A DNA stretch of 64,000 nucleotides from Aquanectria penicillioides (lineage: Eukaryota > Ascomycota > Sordariomycetes > Hypocreales > Nectriaceae), in NCBI GenBank assembly GCA_003415625.1, contig PYIU01000008.1, positions 3,100,001 to 3,164,000 on the forward strand, given 5' to 3'. Shown here one piece after another: positions 9,902 through 20,970 of this stretch. Numbering within the stretch: position 1 is the first letter of the stretch; each line of letters starts with the position of its first letter. Made by a program: the position numbers and the translations under genes. A model generated the notes under the pieces. It saw only the letters and a program-made list of their open reading frames with translations. It did no database searches and was not told the DNA's origin.

Positions 9902-10849
9902 AATGTTTACTAGGAAGTAAAGGAGAAGTATTCAATTTACAGAACAGAAAATTTATGAACAATCCAATTGAGAAGCAACCGGATAATTGATAAAATATTG
10001 ATGAGTGGGCATTCGCAGTATTTTAATACGTCCTGAAGCTTCATCATCATCGCATCGGCTCCTAGCGAAGCCGGCATAGAGCATCATCAACCCGATAACC
10101 GAATACCGATTTGGACTCGCATAGCTTCTATGATTCACAAAGCCGAATACCATTGTCTTTATGCATGTGCCGCCGACGGCAGCCACTTAGTTCTGCGTGA
10201 CTATTTCCGACTAACGAGCCTCGGATGTTGTGGAGCATGACTCCATTTGGGGGCAGATCGAGGCTCACCGCAGCATTTGATCTCATGGGGTATCAATTGC
10301 ACTTCTCTATTATAGCAATGCGATTAACTGAATACCACCTCAATCTTTAGCAATCCCATCATTTTTCGCAGCCGTACCTACCTATAGGATATCACATAAC
10401 CCCGCTATACCACACTATCGTCTCATAGACCGGGCGGAGGGATCAAACGGGCCGCACAATCACAAAGCCAGGATTTGAATCGTACTGTACTGAATCAGGT
10501 CGGTCCCATACAAGCAGCGTATACGTATTGCAGGCACCGTCATTTACAGCGACGTGAGTGGTCAAATCCCGAGGTCGGCACAGTTCAACCCCTACTCGGC
10601 GGTCGGCAGATGTGGGCTCGACGCTCGGTACTCGGCGTCTTACCTCTTTGGGTCATCTTCATACCCAGGAGGATTGAAATCCTCGAGACTAGCCAGGTCT
10701 AGGCAAATCCTTTTAATAAGAAGGATGAGCTCAATGGATATGGATACTTCACACCGCTGCAACAGGTTTATATATTCCGACTTGGAAAATCGCAATTGCT
10801 TAGACTATTCTTTGACTGTCAAAAGTTGAAACATCTTCATTGTCTCACA
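9902..10849. other. Divergent intergenic region, CMD gene to monooxygenase gene
   Basis: About 950 bases between two divergent starts, so both promoters lie here. The monooxygenase-proximal half is rich in CGG triplets, including a repeated 9-mer annotated separately. I found no convincing gene. Confidence 0.6.
10593..10637 (+). promoter_or_regulatory. Candidate Zn2Cys6 operator: two copies of TACTCGGCG
   Basis: The exact 9-mer TACTCGGCG occurs at 10593-10601 and 10629-10637, 36 bp apart and about 215-255 bp upstream of the monooxygenase ATG. Further CGG triplets lie nearby (10575, 10603, 10626). CGG half-sites are the usual target of Zn2Cys6 regulators, and one is encoded just downstream of the monooxygenase. 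Function is inferred, not shown. Confidence 0.35.
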
Positions 10850-12818
10850 ATGGCATCACCAAGACTAAACAAGATCGCGGACCAATTGGCCGGTGTCAGC
10901 CTTACGGCGCCATCCAACGATGAGTCTCCATACAAGGTCACGGAAAGCCCCCTAGGTGCTACCCGCCATATCAGGATCGTGGGCATTGGCGCTGGAATGA
11001 GCGGCATGAACATGATTCGCACTCTCAGACTTCACCTTACAAACTACGAACATGTAATTTACGAAAAGAACCCAACCATTGGCGGCACCTGGTTTGAGAA
11101 CCGATACCCTGGCTGCAAATGCGATGTGCCGTCTCACAACTACCAGTTTTCTTGGCGCCCTAACCCTCAATGGTCAAGTTTCTTCTCCCCGGCCCCAGAA
11201 ATCCAGGCCTATCTTTGCAAGGTATGCGAGGAGGAGAACATGATGGAGGTCATCAAGACCGAGCACAGAGTCCAGCACGCAGAGTGGAACGAGGGAGAGG
11301 GTAAGTGGTATTTGAAGGTGTGCAATCTCCAGACTGGAGACGTTTTCGATGATCAATGCGATTTTCTCCTCGATGGATGCGGAATTTTGAAGTAAGTCTG
11401 ATCCGATTGGCGCGGAGGCGGAACTACCATGCTAATACTTCCTGATTCAGCAACTGGAAGTGGCCTACCATTCCCGGTCTGCATGACTTTAAGGGAGACC
11501 TAGTCCACAGCGCCAATTGGCCGGAAACGTTCGACTTTGCGAGCAAGACTGTTGCGATGATTGGAAACGGTTCCTCTGGAGTCCAGATTCTGCCAGAGGT
11601 GCAGAAGGGTGAGTCAGCACCCTATCTTAGTCTAACACGATGCTGACATTCTCCGTCTGACAGGGGCATCAAACGTTGTTCACTTTATCCGAGATCCGTC
11701 TTGGATTGTGCCATCTAGGCTCCAGCTTCTGGCCCAAGGAGCTGGTGCAGGTATTATCAAGGAGATTGAGATGAATGAAGATGAGAGCTTCACGGCTGCT
11801 CAGATTGAGAAATTTGAGTCTGATCCAGTCTTCTATCACCGATTTGTCAAAACTGTGGAACAAGTTGTCAACGGCAACTTCCCTCTCGTAAGCCGAATAC
11901 TCAAAAATTGCACGAGCGTGATAAGCTAATTATTCCAAAGACGCTCAAGGACACTGAATTTGCCGTCACCATGCAGCAGAAGGCCATCGAATACATGAAG
12001 CACGCCCTTGGAGGAGACAAGCGACTTTGTGATGCAATGATTCCTGACTTCCCACTCGGATGTCGACGTCTTACCCCTGGTGTGGGGTATCTTGAGGCAT
12101 TGAAGGCTCCCAATATGAGAGTGGTGCTGGACCCTATCACTAAGATCGTACCTGAAGGACTGGAGACCGCTACTGGAGAGATTATTCATGTCGATGCTAT
12201 CATCTGTGCTACCGGATTTGACGTTTCTTTTGCTCCTCGATACCCTATCATTGGCCGCAGCGGAAACCTGCAAGACAAGTGGACCAAGGAGGTTCCAAAG
12301 TCGTACATGTCTTGCGCCATCCCCGACTTCCCCAACTACTTTGGTAAGCCATTGCTCTTAGATCCTTAAGGCGTATCTAACAGAAGATGGCAGCGTTTTT
12401 GGGACCTAATGCACCCATCGGACATGGCAGTGTTTTCACCATCACTGAGCACATTGCCAAATACCTCACACGAATTATCAAAAAGTGCCAGACTGAGAAC
12501 ATCAAAGCTATAGCTCCGTCCCGCGAAGCAGTGGATGAGCTCTTCGAGCACACTCAGGCTTTCATGCCTCGAACCGCTTGGAGCGGAAACTGCATCTCGT
12601 GGTTCAAGAACGGAACAATTGACGGCCCCGTAACTGCGCTTCACCCAGGCAGCAGAATTCACTTTTTCCACATGTTGGAGGGATTCCGTGGTGAGGATTG
12701 GGAGTTTACGTATTTGAAGACCCGAAACCGATTCCAGTACCTTGGAAATGGCTTTTCGTCGAGGGAGGGCGGTACCGAGGATCCCACGTGGTATCTTGAT
12801 GAGCCTGATAAGCTGTAA
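10850..12818 (+). CDS. Baeyer-Villiger flavin monooxygenase
   Basis: Five exons: 10850-11391, 11451-11608, 11664-11887, 11941-12343 and 12394-12818. They total 1752 nt and give a 583-residue protein, normal for the class. All introns have GT/AG ends, and branch-like CTAAC or CTAAT sequences are visible. The FAD Rossmann motif (GIGAGMSG), the GGTWFENRYPGCKCDVPSH block, the Baeyer-Villiger fingerprint FKGDLVHSANWP (FxGxxxHxxxW), the second NADPH Rossmann motif (IGNGSSGVQI) and the ATGFD motif are all intact. The enzyme should use NADPH and O2 to insert oxygen beside a ketone, making an ester or lactone. Position beside a lactonase and a Zn2Cys6 factor suggests a ketone-degradation or tailoring pathway. 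Substrate unknown. Confidence 0.92.
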
Positions 12819-13541
12819 TTTGGTGTTTAGTGTGGAGACCTTGGGTACTTAGTTTGAACGATTTACGGTTATGTTGGTCCCATCTCTTTTGGGTTACTAA
12901 GGGAGAAACAACTTGAAGCCCGACTATTAAAATGTGACCCCAAGGTTAGACAGGAAGTTTTTTTTCCAAGCACCAACTTGACAACCAATATTTGTTTAAC
13001 AAAAGTGATAATAATAGAAATTAGTAATTTTAAATTAACAACTTGTTTGCTCACTCGCACCTCAAACTTGAGATGATTCATTCACGTGCCGATTCAAAAT
13101 TCCTCGCCGCCGCCTGAGTATAGGTTAACCTGCACACCACCAAAAACGTCGCTCCAAATCGAAGTGGGCCGAGCGCCGAGTCAAGGGCTGAACCGTGAAG
13201 AATCACGCCACCCAGCCCCCTCCCTCTCCATCAGAAGCCGTAAGAGGCAGTCTCGGACGTTGCGGGACGCTCAAGGGTCGCACTCGACGCCAAAACCTCG
13301 TCCACGCGTCGCGCCAAAGACGCCATTGACCAAGCGGCATTGAGGCTTCTGCCGAACTGCTGAGTATCTCAGCTTGCACCCCTGCGCTGTGGGGAAGGGG
13401 ATGCCTCGGTACCCCGCGTTGAGCCAACTGCAATTGCTCCCAATCTCGTCCAGCGGCGCGCAGATTAATTGATAGTGAGAGCCCGTCGTGCGAGGGGATT
13501 GCACCTTTGGGCCTGCAGGAGTCCCACTGCGCGCCGTTGCA
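12819..13541. other. Intergenic region between monooxygenase and Zn2Cys6 regulator
   Basis: About 720 bases. The first part is AT-rich (3' end of the monooxygenase gene); the second is GC-rich and leads to the regulator start at 13542. Long open frames in the GC-rich part show no family features. Confidence 0.45.
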
Positions 13542-15534
13542 ATGGACTTCAGGCCGTTTCGTGACCGAGCGCTGGTAGTCTGTGTTCAATGCCACGCTCG
13601 CAAGGTGCGTTGTGCTTGATGCTCGGAATAGCCGGCTTCTGTGAACTCGTGGAATTGATTGGCAATCTAGGTCAAGTGTGACTTGCAGAATAGCTCTGAT
13701 AAGACCTGCAGCAACTGTCGGCGCTCTTGTCAGACTTGCGTGTGAGTACTCGACCCGCTCCTCGGCGACTTCAAGATGCAATAACTAACTAGAACAGCCG
13801 ACGCGATGGTGTTCGCAAGAGGCGAAAGCAGCCCCGGCCTCGAACGAGTGCAACAACATCGCAGACACCTGCCTCCCCCGTTGACGAGGCCGGGAATCTG
13901 GGCGTTCTCTCTCCAACGCAGTCCAGTGAGGCGGCACCGACCGTCGTCACTACAGCCTCGACCCAACGGTCCAATTGCTTCATCGCGAACGAATGCATAC
14001 TGTCCTACGACTCGCCGGGTGAACATGTCTCACCAGCAGCCGCCATACCCCAATCCGTTGGAATGTACGACCAAATCCTCAAAACCATACAAGCCACTTC
14101 CCTACCACGTCCGCCGATGCTTCAGGCTCTGAAGGAGGCTTTTGCTAAACATGTTTCACCATTCTACCCAATCTTGGACCCAGAGGACATAACCAATCCC
14201 AACACTCCGATTATGCTACAGCAAGCAATATGTCTCGTGGGCAGTTTGATGCGCCACAACCAACAGGGTCTTGAGTTTGCTTCATCCCAGTATGAAAAGG
14301 TCAAGGCGATGGTGCACCTCAGCCACGACCACGACCATAACCATGTGGTTCTGCTCAAGACCTGCTGCCTCATGGCCTGTTGGAGCCCAAGATCTACAGA
14401 TCTTGTGACCCTCGACGGCCCTTGGCAATGGGCAGGGATGGCGATTCGATTAGCCATCCAAATGGGGCTTCATAAAGAAACCACCTACAAGGACCACCCA
14501 AACGCATCATGCCTAAGGCGTATCTTCTCTGTCCTAGTCGTATGTTTTGGTTAAATCTTTCCCTTTGCGACTCTGCTAACCGCTCGTAGTTGACTGACAA
14601 ATTAATGGTGACCTGTTGGGGCCGACCGCGTGCACTCCGACAGGGCGACTACGATACACGGCCCCTGACCTCTGACGACTTTCCCACTCAAGATATCAAC
14701 GCGACAATATTTCACGAAGGATATAAAGTCATTAACATCATCAGCACAATCACAGACCTTCATCTACAAAAACGTGAGCTGTCTGCGAGAGACATTGAAA
14801 GACTTAGCAAAATGTTGAGCGATTGGCAACATAATCTTCCCGAAGATGTCCGCCTTTTCAAGTTGGATGGTTCTAGACAACCATTCTCACGCTTCGTTTC
14901 GGACCTCCACATACAATACTTTACAGCAATCATCATGCTGCAGATGCTCAACCAGACACAAAATAATCAGTGGCAGCCATCCGTTGCAGCGCTGGTAGCG
15001 CCATCGTGCATTGTTTCCCTTTACGAGGAAATAATCTCCCGAGAACAAGCAGTGTACTTGATGCACTACCACGGCTTCCTCTGTATGACGGCTGCCTTGC
15101 CGCTCATCTTCTCACCTCGTAATGAGTCGGACGATGACTCGCGAAGAGAAGAACTTGACGTCCTTTGCTCCGTTCTCGAGTGCATGAGCAGCAAGTATGG
15201 CGGCGCATCGTTTGTTCTGAGAAAGATCCGCAGACTACGTCAATACTTTGAAAGGCTGGAGAGACCAGTGGTGAATGGACCAGCATCGCACACGGCAGCT
15301 TGGAACCAGCTAGACACGTCCCTGGAACAACTTTTCCCATTCCCCTCCAGCTTCTGCAGGAGAATGGAAAGTTTTGATCTGACTGAACCTTTCGTAAATG
15401 ATTGTTCTCAAGCAATACCCCTGGATTACAGCCTGAACATGTTTGATATGCTTGGGATGGATATTGGGTCGTTTAGCTTGCCGGAAATTGTCCACAATGA
15501 CCCAGCCTATGACGATTCCTTCCTTGGCAAGTAA
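13542..15534 (+). CDS. Zn2Cys6 fungal-specific transcription factor, likely cluster regulator
   Basis: Four exons (13542-13604, 13671-13741, 13798-14539, 14590-15534) sum to 1821 nt, coding 606 residues. The N-terminal zinc cluster spans two introns: CVQCHARKVKCD, then a CSNCRRSCQTC half, followed by a basic RRDGVRKRRK stretch. The middle homology region (fungal_trans, PF04082-like) is visible around LMRHNQQGLEF, WQWAGMAIRLAIQMGLH, LRRIF and the post-intron CWGRPRALRQGDYDTRPL. A Ser/Thr/Pro-rich linker lies between them. Located directly downstream of the Baeyer-Villiger gene, on the same strand, it is the natural candidate regulator of the 8.2-12.8 kb genes through the CGG sites upstream of that gene. 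Nuclear; regulon inferred. Confidence 0.9.
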
Positions 15535-15615
15535 GACAAGTAATACCCGATGGTATTATTATGACCGTGACTATGGTCGGGTATATTGGTCTGGATACAA
15601 TATATAGGGCGCGCG

Positions 15616-16860
15616 CTAGTCCACCACGGTAACCTTGGTATTGGCGAATGCCGCCTGGGCAATCACCATCCCCTCATCTGGAAAGTCAATCAGACAAAGC
15701 TTTTCCAGGTTTGGAAAGCTATCATTTGCCCTATGGCCAAGTTTCATCACGTCGTCAAGAATCTCCTCCGGGGCACCATCGATAACCACACTCTCTACCG
15801 ATCCCGGTAGCATGTTGATGAGCAAATTGCCGTTCGTGGTTGAACCGTCGCCCATATCGATATATATGGCCGTGCCTTGAACTGACAGAGTCTTCAACTT
15901 ATGCATCTCCTTGAATGACCCAACCAATTGTTCTGGCTCAAGAGTGCCGCTCCAAAAAGCCTCTTCAAAATCCAGAGAGACATGTTGCAAAGTGTCTGCT
16001 CTGATGTTCAATGCATCGGAGACATCTCGCGGGGTTGCCTCCTCGGCGTCCGATACGATTGCCCCTCCAGACAAGTACGAAAAATATTCCAGCTTTGGAA
16101 ACCCTCTCATAATGTTTTGAAAATCCTCAATTTCCAGGCAGCTGTTGTCCAACTCCAACTTAACCAGGTTGTTGTGAAAGGTGGTGTTCGAGACCCCTGC
16201 CACCATGTATCCTTCAAAGGTCTTCAAATTTGGAGCCGCACGCAAGATTCGCTGCACCATTTTGATGTCCAAGCCCAATTCTGTGTCGCCATGCCGAAGA
16301 CTCAGATGGGTCAGAGACTTCAAGGATTCAGGTTGACAGAACGGAAACTCCCAAAAGTAGTAAGACACAATCTCAATTGACTGAACGTTGGGGATTTGCG
16401 TCGTAATAAGAGCCGACAAAGCAGCCTCAGGTTTAAAGGCAAACAAACCATCACGTTGTCTCGCCCCTTGATCTTGATTCCACCAGTTTGGGGAGATTTT
16501 AAGAGGGTTTCCGTCTTCTCCTGGATACTCCGCCATTGTAGATTCAAAATGCTTGATCTCTTCTGGCGTCATTGGGCTATTTTCGAACATGGAGCTATTG
16601 TCGCCGATCCAAAACTCTTGGACCTTTGCTGCCAAGTCTGGTCTCTTAATAAGGGTGCGGATGAGCAGCAAAAAATTGTCCGACGGTCCACAGGGAGCAT
16701 GGTATAGGATGGGTTGAGCATAATCTCGGAGTGTCGAACATGTCCGTGACAAATGGCTTAAGTTGGCGGCGCGTATGCTCTTGCCTTTCCAACAGTGAGA
16801 GCACAAGGCCCGGCATATGTTCTGAATGATCTCAGGGGGTAGCTCAAGGAGTTGCGTCAT
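15616..16860 (-). CDS. F-box protein with leucine-rich-repeat-like C-terminus
   Basis: Intronless, 414 residues, starting at the ATG at 16860. Residues 1-50 fit an F-box (LLELPPEIIQNICRALC, later LSRTCSTLRDYAQPILYH), the SKP1-binding module of SCF ubiquitin ligases. The remainder contains irregular leucine-rich segments (LKSLTHLSLRHGDTEL, LVKLELDNSCLEIEDF, LEKLCLIDFPDEG) as in fungal F-box/LRR proteins, where they select the substrate. Its stop lies about 80 bp from the convergent regulator gene, so it is unlikely to be a member of the monooxygenase cluster. Such genes are abundant and variable in filamentous fungi; the target is unknown. Confidence 0.8.
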   Translation of the reverse strand: MTQLLELPPEIIQNICRALCSHCWKGKSIRAANLSHLSRTCSTLRDYAQPILYHAPCGPSDNFLLLIRTLIKRPDLAAKVQEFWIGDNSSMFENSPMTPEEIKHFESTMAEYPGEDGNPLKISPNWWNQDQGARQRDGLFAFKPEAALSALITTQIPNVQSIEIVSYYFWEFPFCQPESLKSLTHLSLRHGDTELGLDIKMVQRILRAAPNLKTFEGYMVAGVSNTTFHNNLVKLELDNSCLEIEDFQNIMRGFPKLEYFSYLSGGAIVSDAEEATPRDVSDALNIRADTLQHVSLDFEEAFWSGTLEPEQLVGSFKEMHKLKTLSVQGTAIYIDMGDGSTTNGNLLINMLPGSVESVVIDGAPEEILDDVMKLGHRANDSFPNLEKLCLIDFPDEGMVIAQAAFANTKVTVVD

Positions 16861-19378
16861 GTTGAAAAATTATTGGCTGTGTGTGAAAGGAGAGTTGTGA
16901 ATCTAGATGTCCGGCAAGAATCGGTGGTGCATTTATTTCCGCTGTCAGCATTAATTCCGGCTACGGTATCCGCGTTTTACTTGTGGGCCGTTCATTATAT
17001 CCTGGCAAGATGACGACGACGTATCGAAAGCACAGGCCTCGGTGTGAAGTTTTTCACGATCAGCATCTTCAGGCTTCTAGTCATCAGCACCCATCAAGAA
17101 CGCGTGCATTTTGGTTTACGCTGTATCCACGTACATATATTATGAATAAATTCAGAGACAATCTTGATTGCCCATGCCATGAATTCACGATAAGACCACA
17201 ATCAGCAATTGGTGAACGACGGCAAGTGACTTACCTTTGTGGAATTGGCAGTGTCTCATTTTACCCGAGTCGACACTAACCTATTTTGACGGTTTGTCAA
17301 AGCGGTCCCTCCACTCGCCGTCGATTTGATGAGAACTGGAGAGGCAGAGTGCAAACAATCTCGTATGGAGGGAAATAGCCAATTATCATAGGTCAGGCGG
17401 AAATGCAAAGGAGAGCAGCTCACACGGGCAAAATGGCGGGTGTTCCTTTTTCTTAGTTCGCCTCACTTTCTCCCCTGAATGGATTGTGGATTGACTCTTA
17501 GTGAAGAAAGATCCGTAGCCTCAGCTCATTTACCACAAACCCTTGAATTAATGGTTGCAAGCACAAAACACGCGCATCTGGCCAAGATTAATGACGGGAC
17601 TAGCAGCTGCAAATCCACCCGGAACGGAGATGCAAACTCTCTACGTCAAATCCTCCATCGGGAAACGAGTCCACGACCAAGTCTTCAAAATCACTCTGCT
17701 GATCGGTATGAACACTCAACCGGTGGTTTGAACCCTCGTATGGATAGGTTCTGAGGCAATCCTTTAACCGGCACCCTGACTCTGACGACTCGGGTTGACT
17801 GAGTATTTGACCCTTGCTGGCTAATGAAGCAAATGATATACAAAAAAAAACCCATCGCACCGACACCAACACTCGCGAAATTCAGTGCTACAAATGAGTT
17901 GCTGAGGTCACTGGCGCAAGCGGCGCAGTAAAAAAGACCCTCATCCATAAAACACTCGTGTTCGTGAGGATCTTGTCGGCAATTATGCAACTTACAACTT
18001 TCCCAGCCCTAATCAACCTCGCCATCAATGCCGCATTTGCCGCAGGTCCACTGCCTAGCCAGATGGACCCACAAGCACCAGAAACTTGAGATATCAACAG
18101 CCCTGATGCTGGCGCAGAGTTCGCAGTATCTGAAGTATTGAGGGTCTCCAATGCCCACTCAAAGAGAACATCCACCACGACATCCGGCACGACATCATAG
18201 ACGTGCGAGGATTATTAAGATGGCAATGATATCATGGCCCTCATACCATCGTCGCTTAACTTCAAAAAATGTTTCTCTGGACTTGGAGCTTGGAGCTTTC
18301 GCAGTTATTGCTGATTTAAAAACTAGAGTGATTCATTTTACTTAGCATTTTCAGTTGGCCAAACTTTCCTGACTTGGAGAGATAGAGCTATGGCTTCTCA
18401 TCTGTAGCCGAGTAGAAGACAAGGATGGAGTATCTTGTGGTCTACCCTGGAATGTGGCTGTACCGAACGGTCCGGGGAAAAGGATCTGGGGTAACATGCT
18501 GCCTTAGTTACTTCATATGATAATAGAAGTATTAAAGCAATTTTTCCTAGTTCATGCTGAGTACCTAAATGCGGCAGGGATGCAGGAGTGAGAGGCGGGC
18601 ACACGCGCGCGTATAAACCTAATATCTCATCATGATTGGCATCCCTTCCTGTCCCGCCGTTCTGAAAACAGATTTTATGGTTTAGTAGCGTGGTATTTTT
18701 TAAACCACATGGTGTATCTTAGGTCGATCTGACCTTCGCGGTAGGACTAAATGGTAGACGCAGCCTGCTGCAAAGCCGAGGTCACACATAGTACCCGAGG
18801 CAATTCAGACAAACCCCTTACCCAAATGTATCCGGCACAATACCATCCAGCCTTCCGACTGGTATACATCCAATCTGGCGCTCCTCGCAGTCTCGCTCAC
18901 AGTCCGAGCAGGTCCAAGCTCAAGATGCACGTCCCCTCTACTATGATTCCAAATATGCGTTCTGGATGCCCTCATGCAACCCTACGACCAACTTGGGTGT
19001 CACTAATCGAGTAAATGCGGGGGATCGCTGCAGTTTAGGGCCAATAGAGTGTAGTTCATTCCTAAATATGGCAAATGGCCCTCGGCCCACTTGTCATTAT
19101 TGTCGTTGTGGCTTACTGATATGATATTAGAAAGGCGGGGGCCGGAGGAGGACTGAGGCCGAAAGTCCGATGAACAATTCTCCTCTTAGGCTATGAATGA
19201 AGATAAATCAGTTATGTACTTCGATGAAGAACAGCATTTTAATTCAAATTCTTAATCCTTCTCCTGACTAGCTGTGTCTCTGCGAGGCTACGAAGTTTAG
19301 TTTTCAACAACTTGAATTTTCTGCTCGGTTTGGACTACCAGCTGCCTATTTGGCGAAATTTGACACCCAACTTACAAG
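16861..19378. other. Long gene-poor region with possible zinc-ribbon relic
   Basis: About 2.5 kb without an intact gene. On the minus strand at about 17760-18065, Cys-rich blocks WTCGKCGIDGEVD, ESCKLHNC and LFYCAACA lie in one frame broken by a TAG, followed by a hydrophobic stretch. This resembles small fungal zinc-ribbon proteins and may be a relic. On the plus strand at 17984 a signal-like MQLTTFPALINLAINAAFAA precedes an early stop. Neither is secure. The rest shows nothing recognisable. Confidence 0.3.
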
Positions 19379-20574
19379 ATGGGTGAAAAGATTGAGGTAT
19401 CTTTGCACGAAGATGTCTCATCCAAAAAGCTAGGGAAGAGGAGAGTTTGTCTGGCGCATCTACGAAAATTCTGGTGGGCATACCTGCTTGGCTTGGTGTG
19501 CATCATCGTTCTCGTGGTGCCTCTGATGTAAGTAACGCAATGGCTGTATCCAACTTGACACCCTTTGACTCGCCCCAGAATATTTGTAGGAATTCCAAAC
19601 ATTGCCCAAGATAAATTAAACGATGCCAAGTTTAATATTGATGGGATCCAAATTGTCAATACCCGGGAAAAGTCACTTCGTATCTCTATCAATGCAACAA
19701 TGCGGACATCTGGAACCGCTGGTATCAGCGCCACAATCAATCCCTTTACGGCAGAGGTTTACCTAGAAGACGTCGAAGGGCATACCCCGTTCATCTACTT
19801 AGACTTTCCCGCGACCAAGGCTACGAAGGTGGCAACCCTGAATACTACCCAGGATGCCAATATTCTTGATATGAAAGCGTTTACGGTTTTTGCCACTTGG
19901 CTAGTAACGAAAAAGTCAATCCGTCTTACCTTCAAAGGAGAGACAACATTCAAAGCGAGCGGGTTATCTAAAAAGTTTGGCGTTAACTTCAAGAAGACTA
20001 TCGAGCTCACTGGTGAGACCGAAATTCCAGATTTCCGATATCAAACAACTGACATAGTTAGCATTGAACTATTTTGATGGTTTAGAAGTTACCCAGAGCA
20101 CCATATCGCTGGAGCCGGATGCTAGAGGAGACAACTTGCATGGATATGCCAATCTGCCTAATCCTTCGATTGTCACTGCTGAAATTGTATGTGTTCTTCT
20201 CACTCTTTGTTGTCTGATCTTACGTTGACATCTTTGACTTCAAGGGAAATCTATCTTTCAATGCCTTTTTAAACGATCTGAATCTCGGTACGATTGCCAT
20301 AGACGACTTGACACTATATCCTGGTGTGAATAATGTTAGCATGCGTGCCAACCTCTCCACAACCCCAGTTCTCGGCGCGGTGAGTCAGGAGCCGGCTTGC
20401 AAGACCGGGATCCTCCCTTTCAAGCTGCAGGGCAAGAGTGTGATTAATCATGGAGAAAATCTGCCATATTTTACTGATGCACTTGGAGCATCGAACCTGA
20501 CGATCGATTTTGACGTCGGTGAGCCTCTTAAGGATTTGAACTTTACTTTATCCTGTAGCACTGCTAGAAAGTGA
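19379..20574 (+). CDS. DUF3712 membrane protein (LEA-like, fungal)
   Basis: Four exons (19379-19527, 19579-20012, 20062-20186, 20245-20574), 1038 nt, 345 residues. After a short basic cytosolic N-terminus there is one transmembrane segment (WAYLLGLVCIIVLVVPL, about residues 34-52). An extracytoplasmic domain follows, typical of PF12505: VGIPNIAQDKLNDAKFNIDG, YLEDVEGHTPF, LYPGVNNVSMRA and a C-terminal FTLSCST. It matches the fungal DUF3712 family in length and block order. The family is found in vacuolar or plasma membranes of ascomycetes; no biochemical role is established. Intron phases all agree, supporting the model. It converges tail to tail on the CoA-ligase gene at 21 kb. Confidence 0.88.
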
Positions 20575-20970
20575 GGCACTGTGTAATAGCAAACGTGGAT
20601 TGGCTGGGATTGGGGGTAATTGCCTGCTAGGATTATTCTTGCATGAATTGAAACGGTTTCCCATGAATCAAGTGTTTGTTGATCATGATTATCCGGCATT
20701 CCCGAGATGTCTATCAGTATGGTTAAGATAAACGGGCTTTCATCTGGACCGCAGCAGCCTTAGAAATCTTTGGATCTTTCGTGGTGAAGCATTTTGAATC
20801 CCCACGTGGAGCCTTGTGCCGGCCTATATTTGACGGCTGTTCGCCGACCAATGCAAGCGTACAAACACTGTGTTCATCTGGGTGCATTAGGGGATCAACA
20901 GTCTATGCCAACAGAGGTAGGAAGTTGGGAGCTTGACTAGTTCGAATAAATGGACGATCGTTCTACATCA
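20575..20970. other. Convergent 3' intergenic region
   Basis: About 395 bases between the stops of the DUF3712 and CoA-ligase genes. No coding or repeat signal seen. Confidence 0.5.

Noticed and set aside
13203..13781. 192-codon minus-strand frame over the regulator's 5' end
   Set aside because: Antisense to the well-supported Zn2Cys6 exons; open only because of GC content.
17984..18090. Signal-peptide-like short plus-strand ORF (about 35 codons)
   Set aside because: Stops early, no mature domain, and overlaps the possible zinc-ribbon relic on the other strand.
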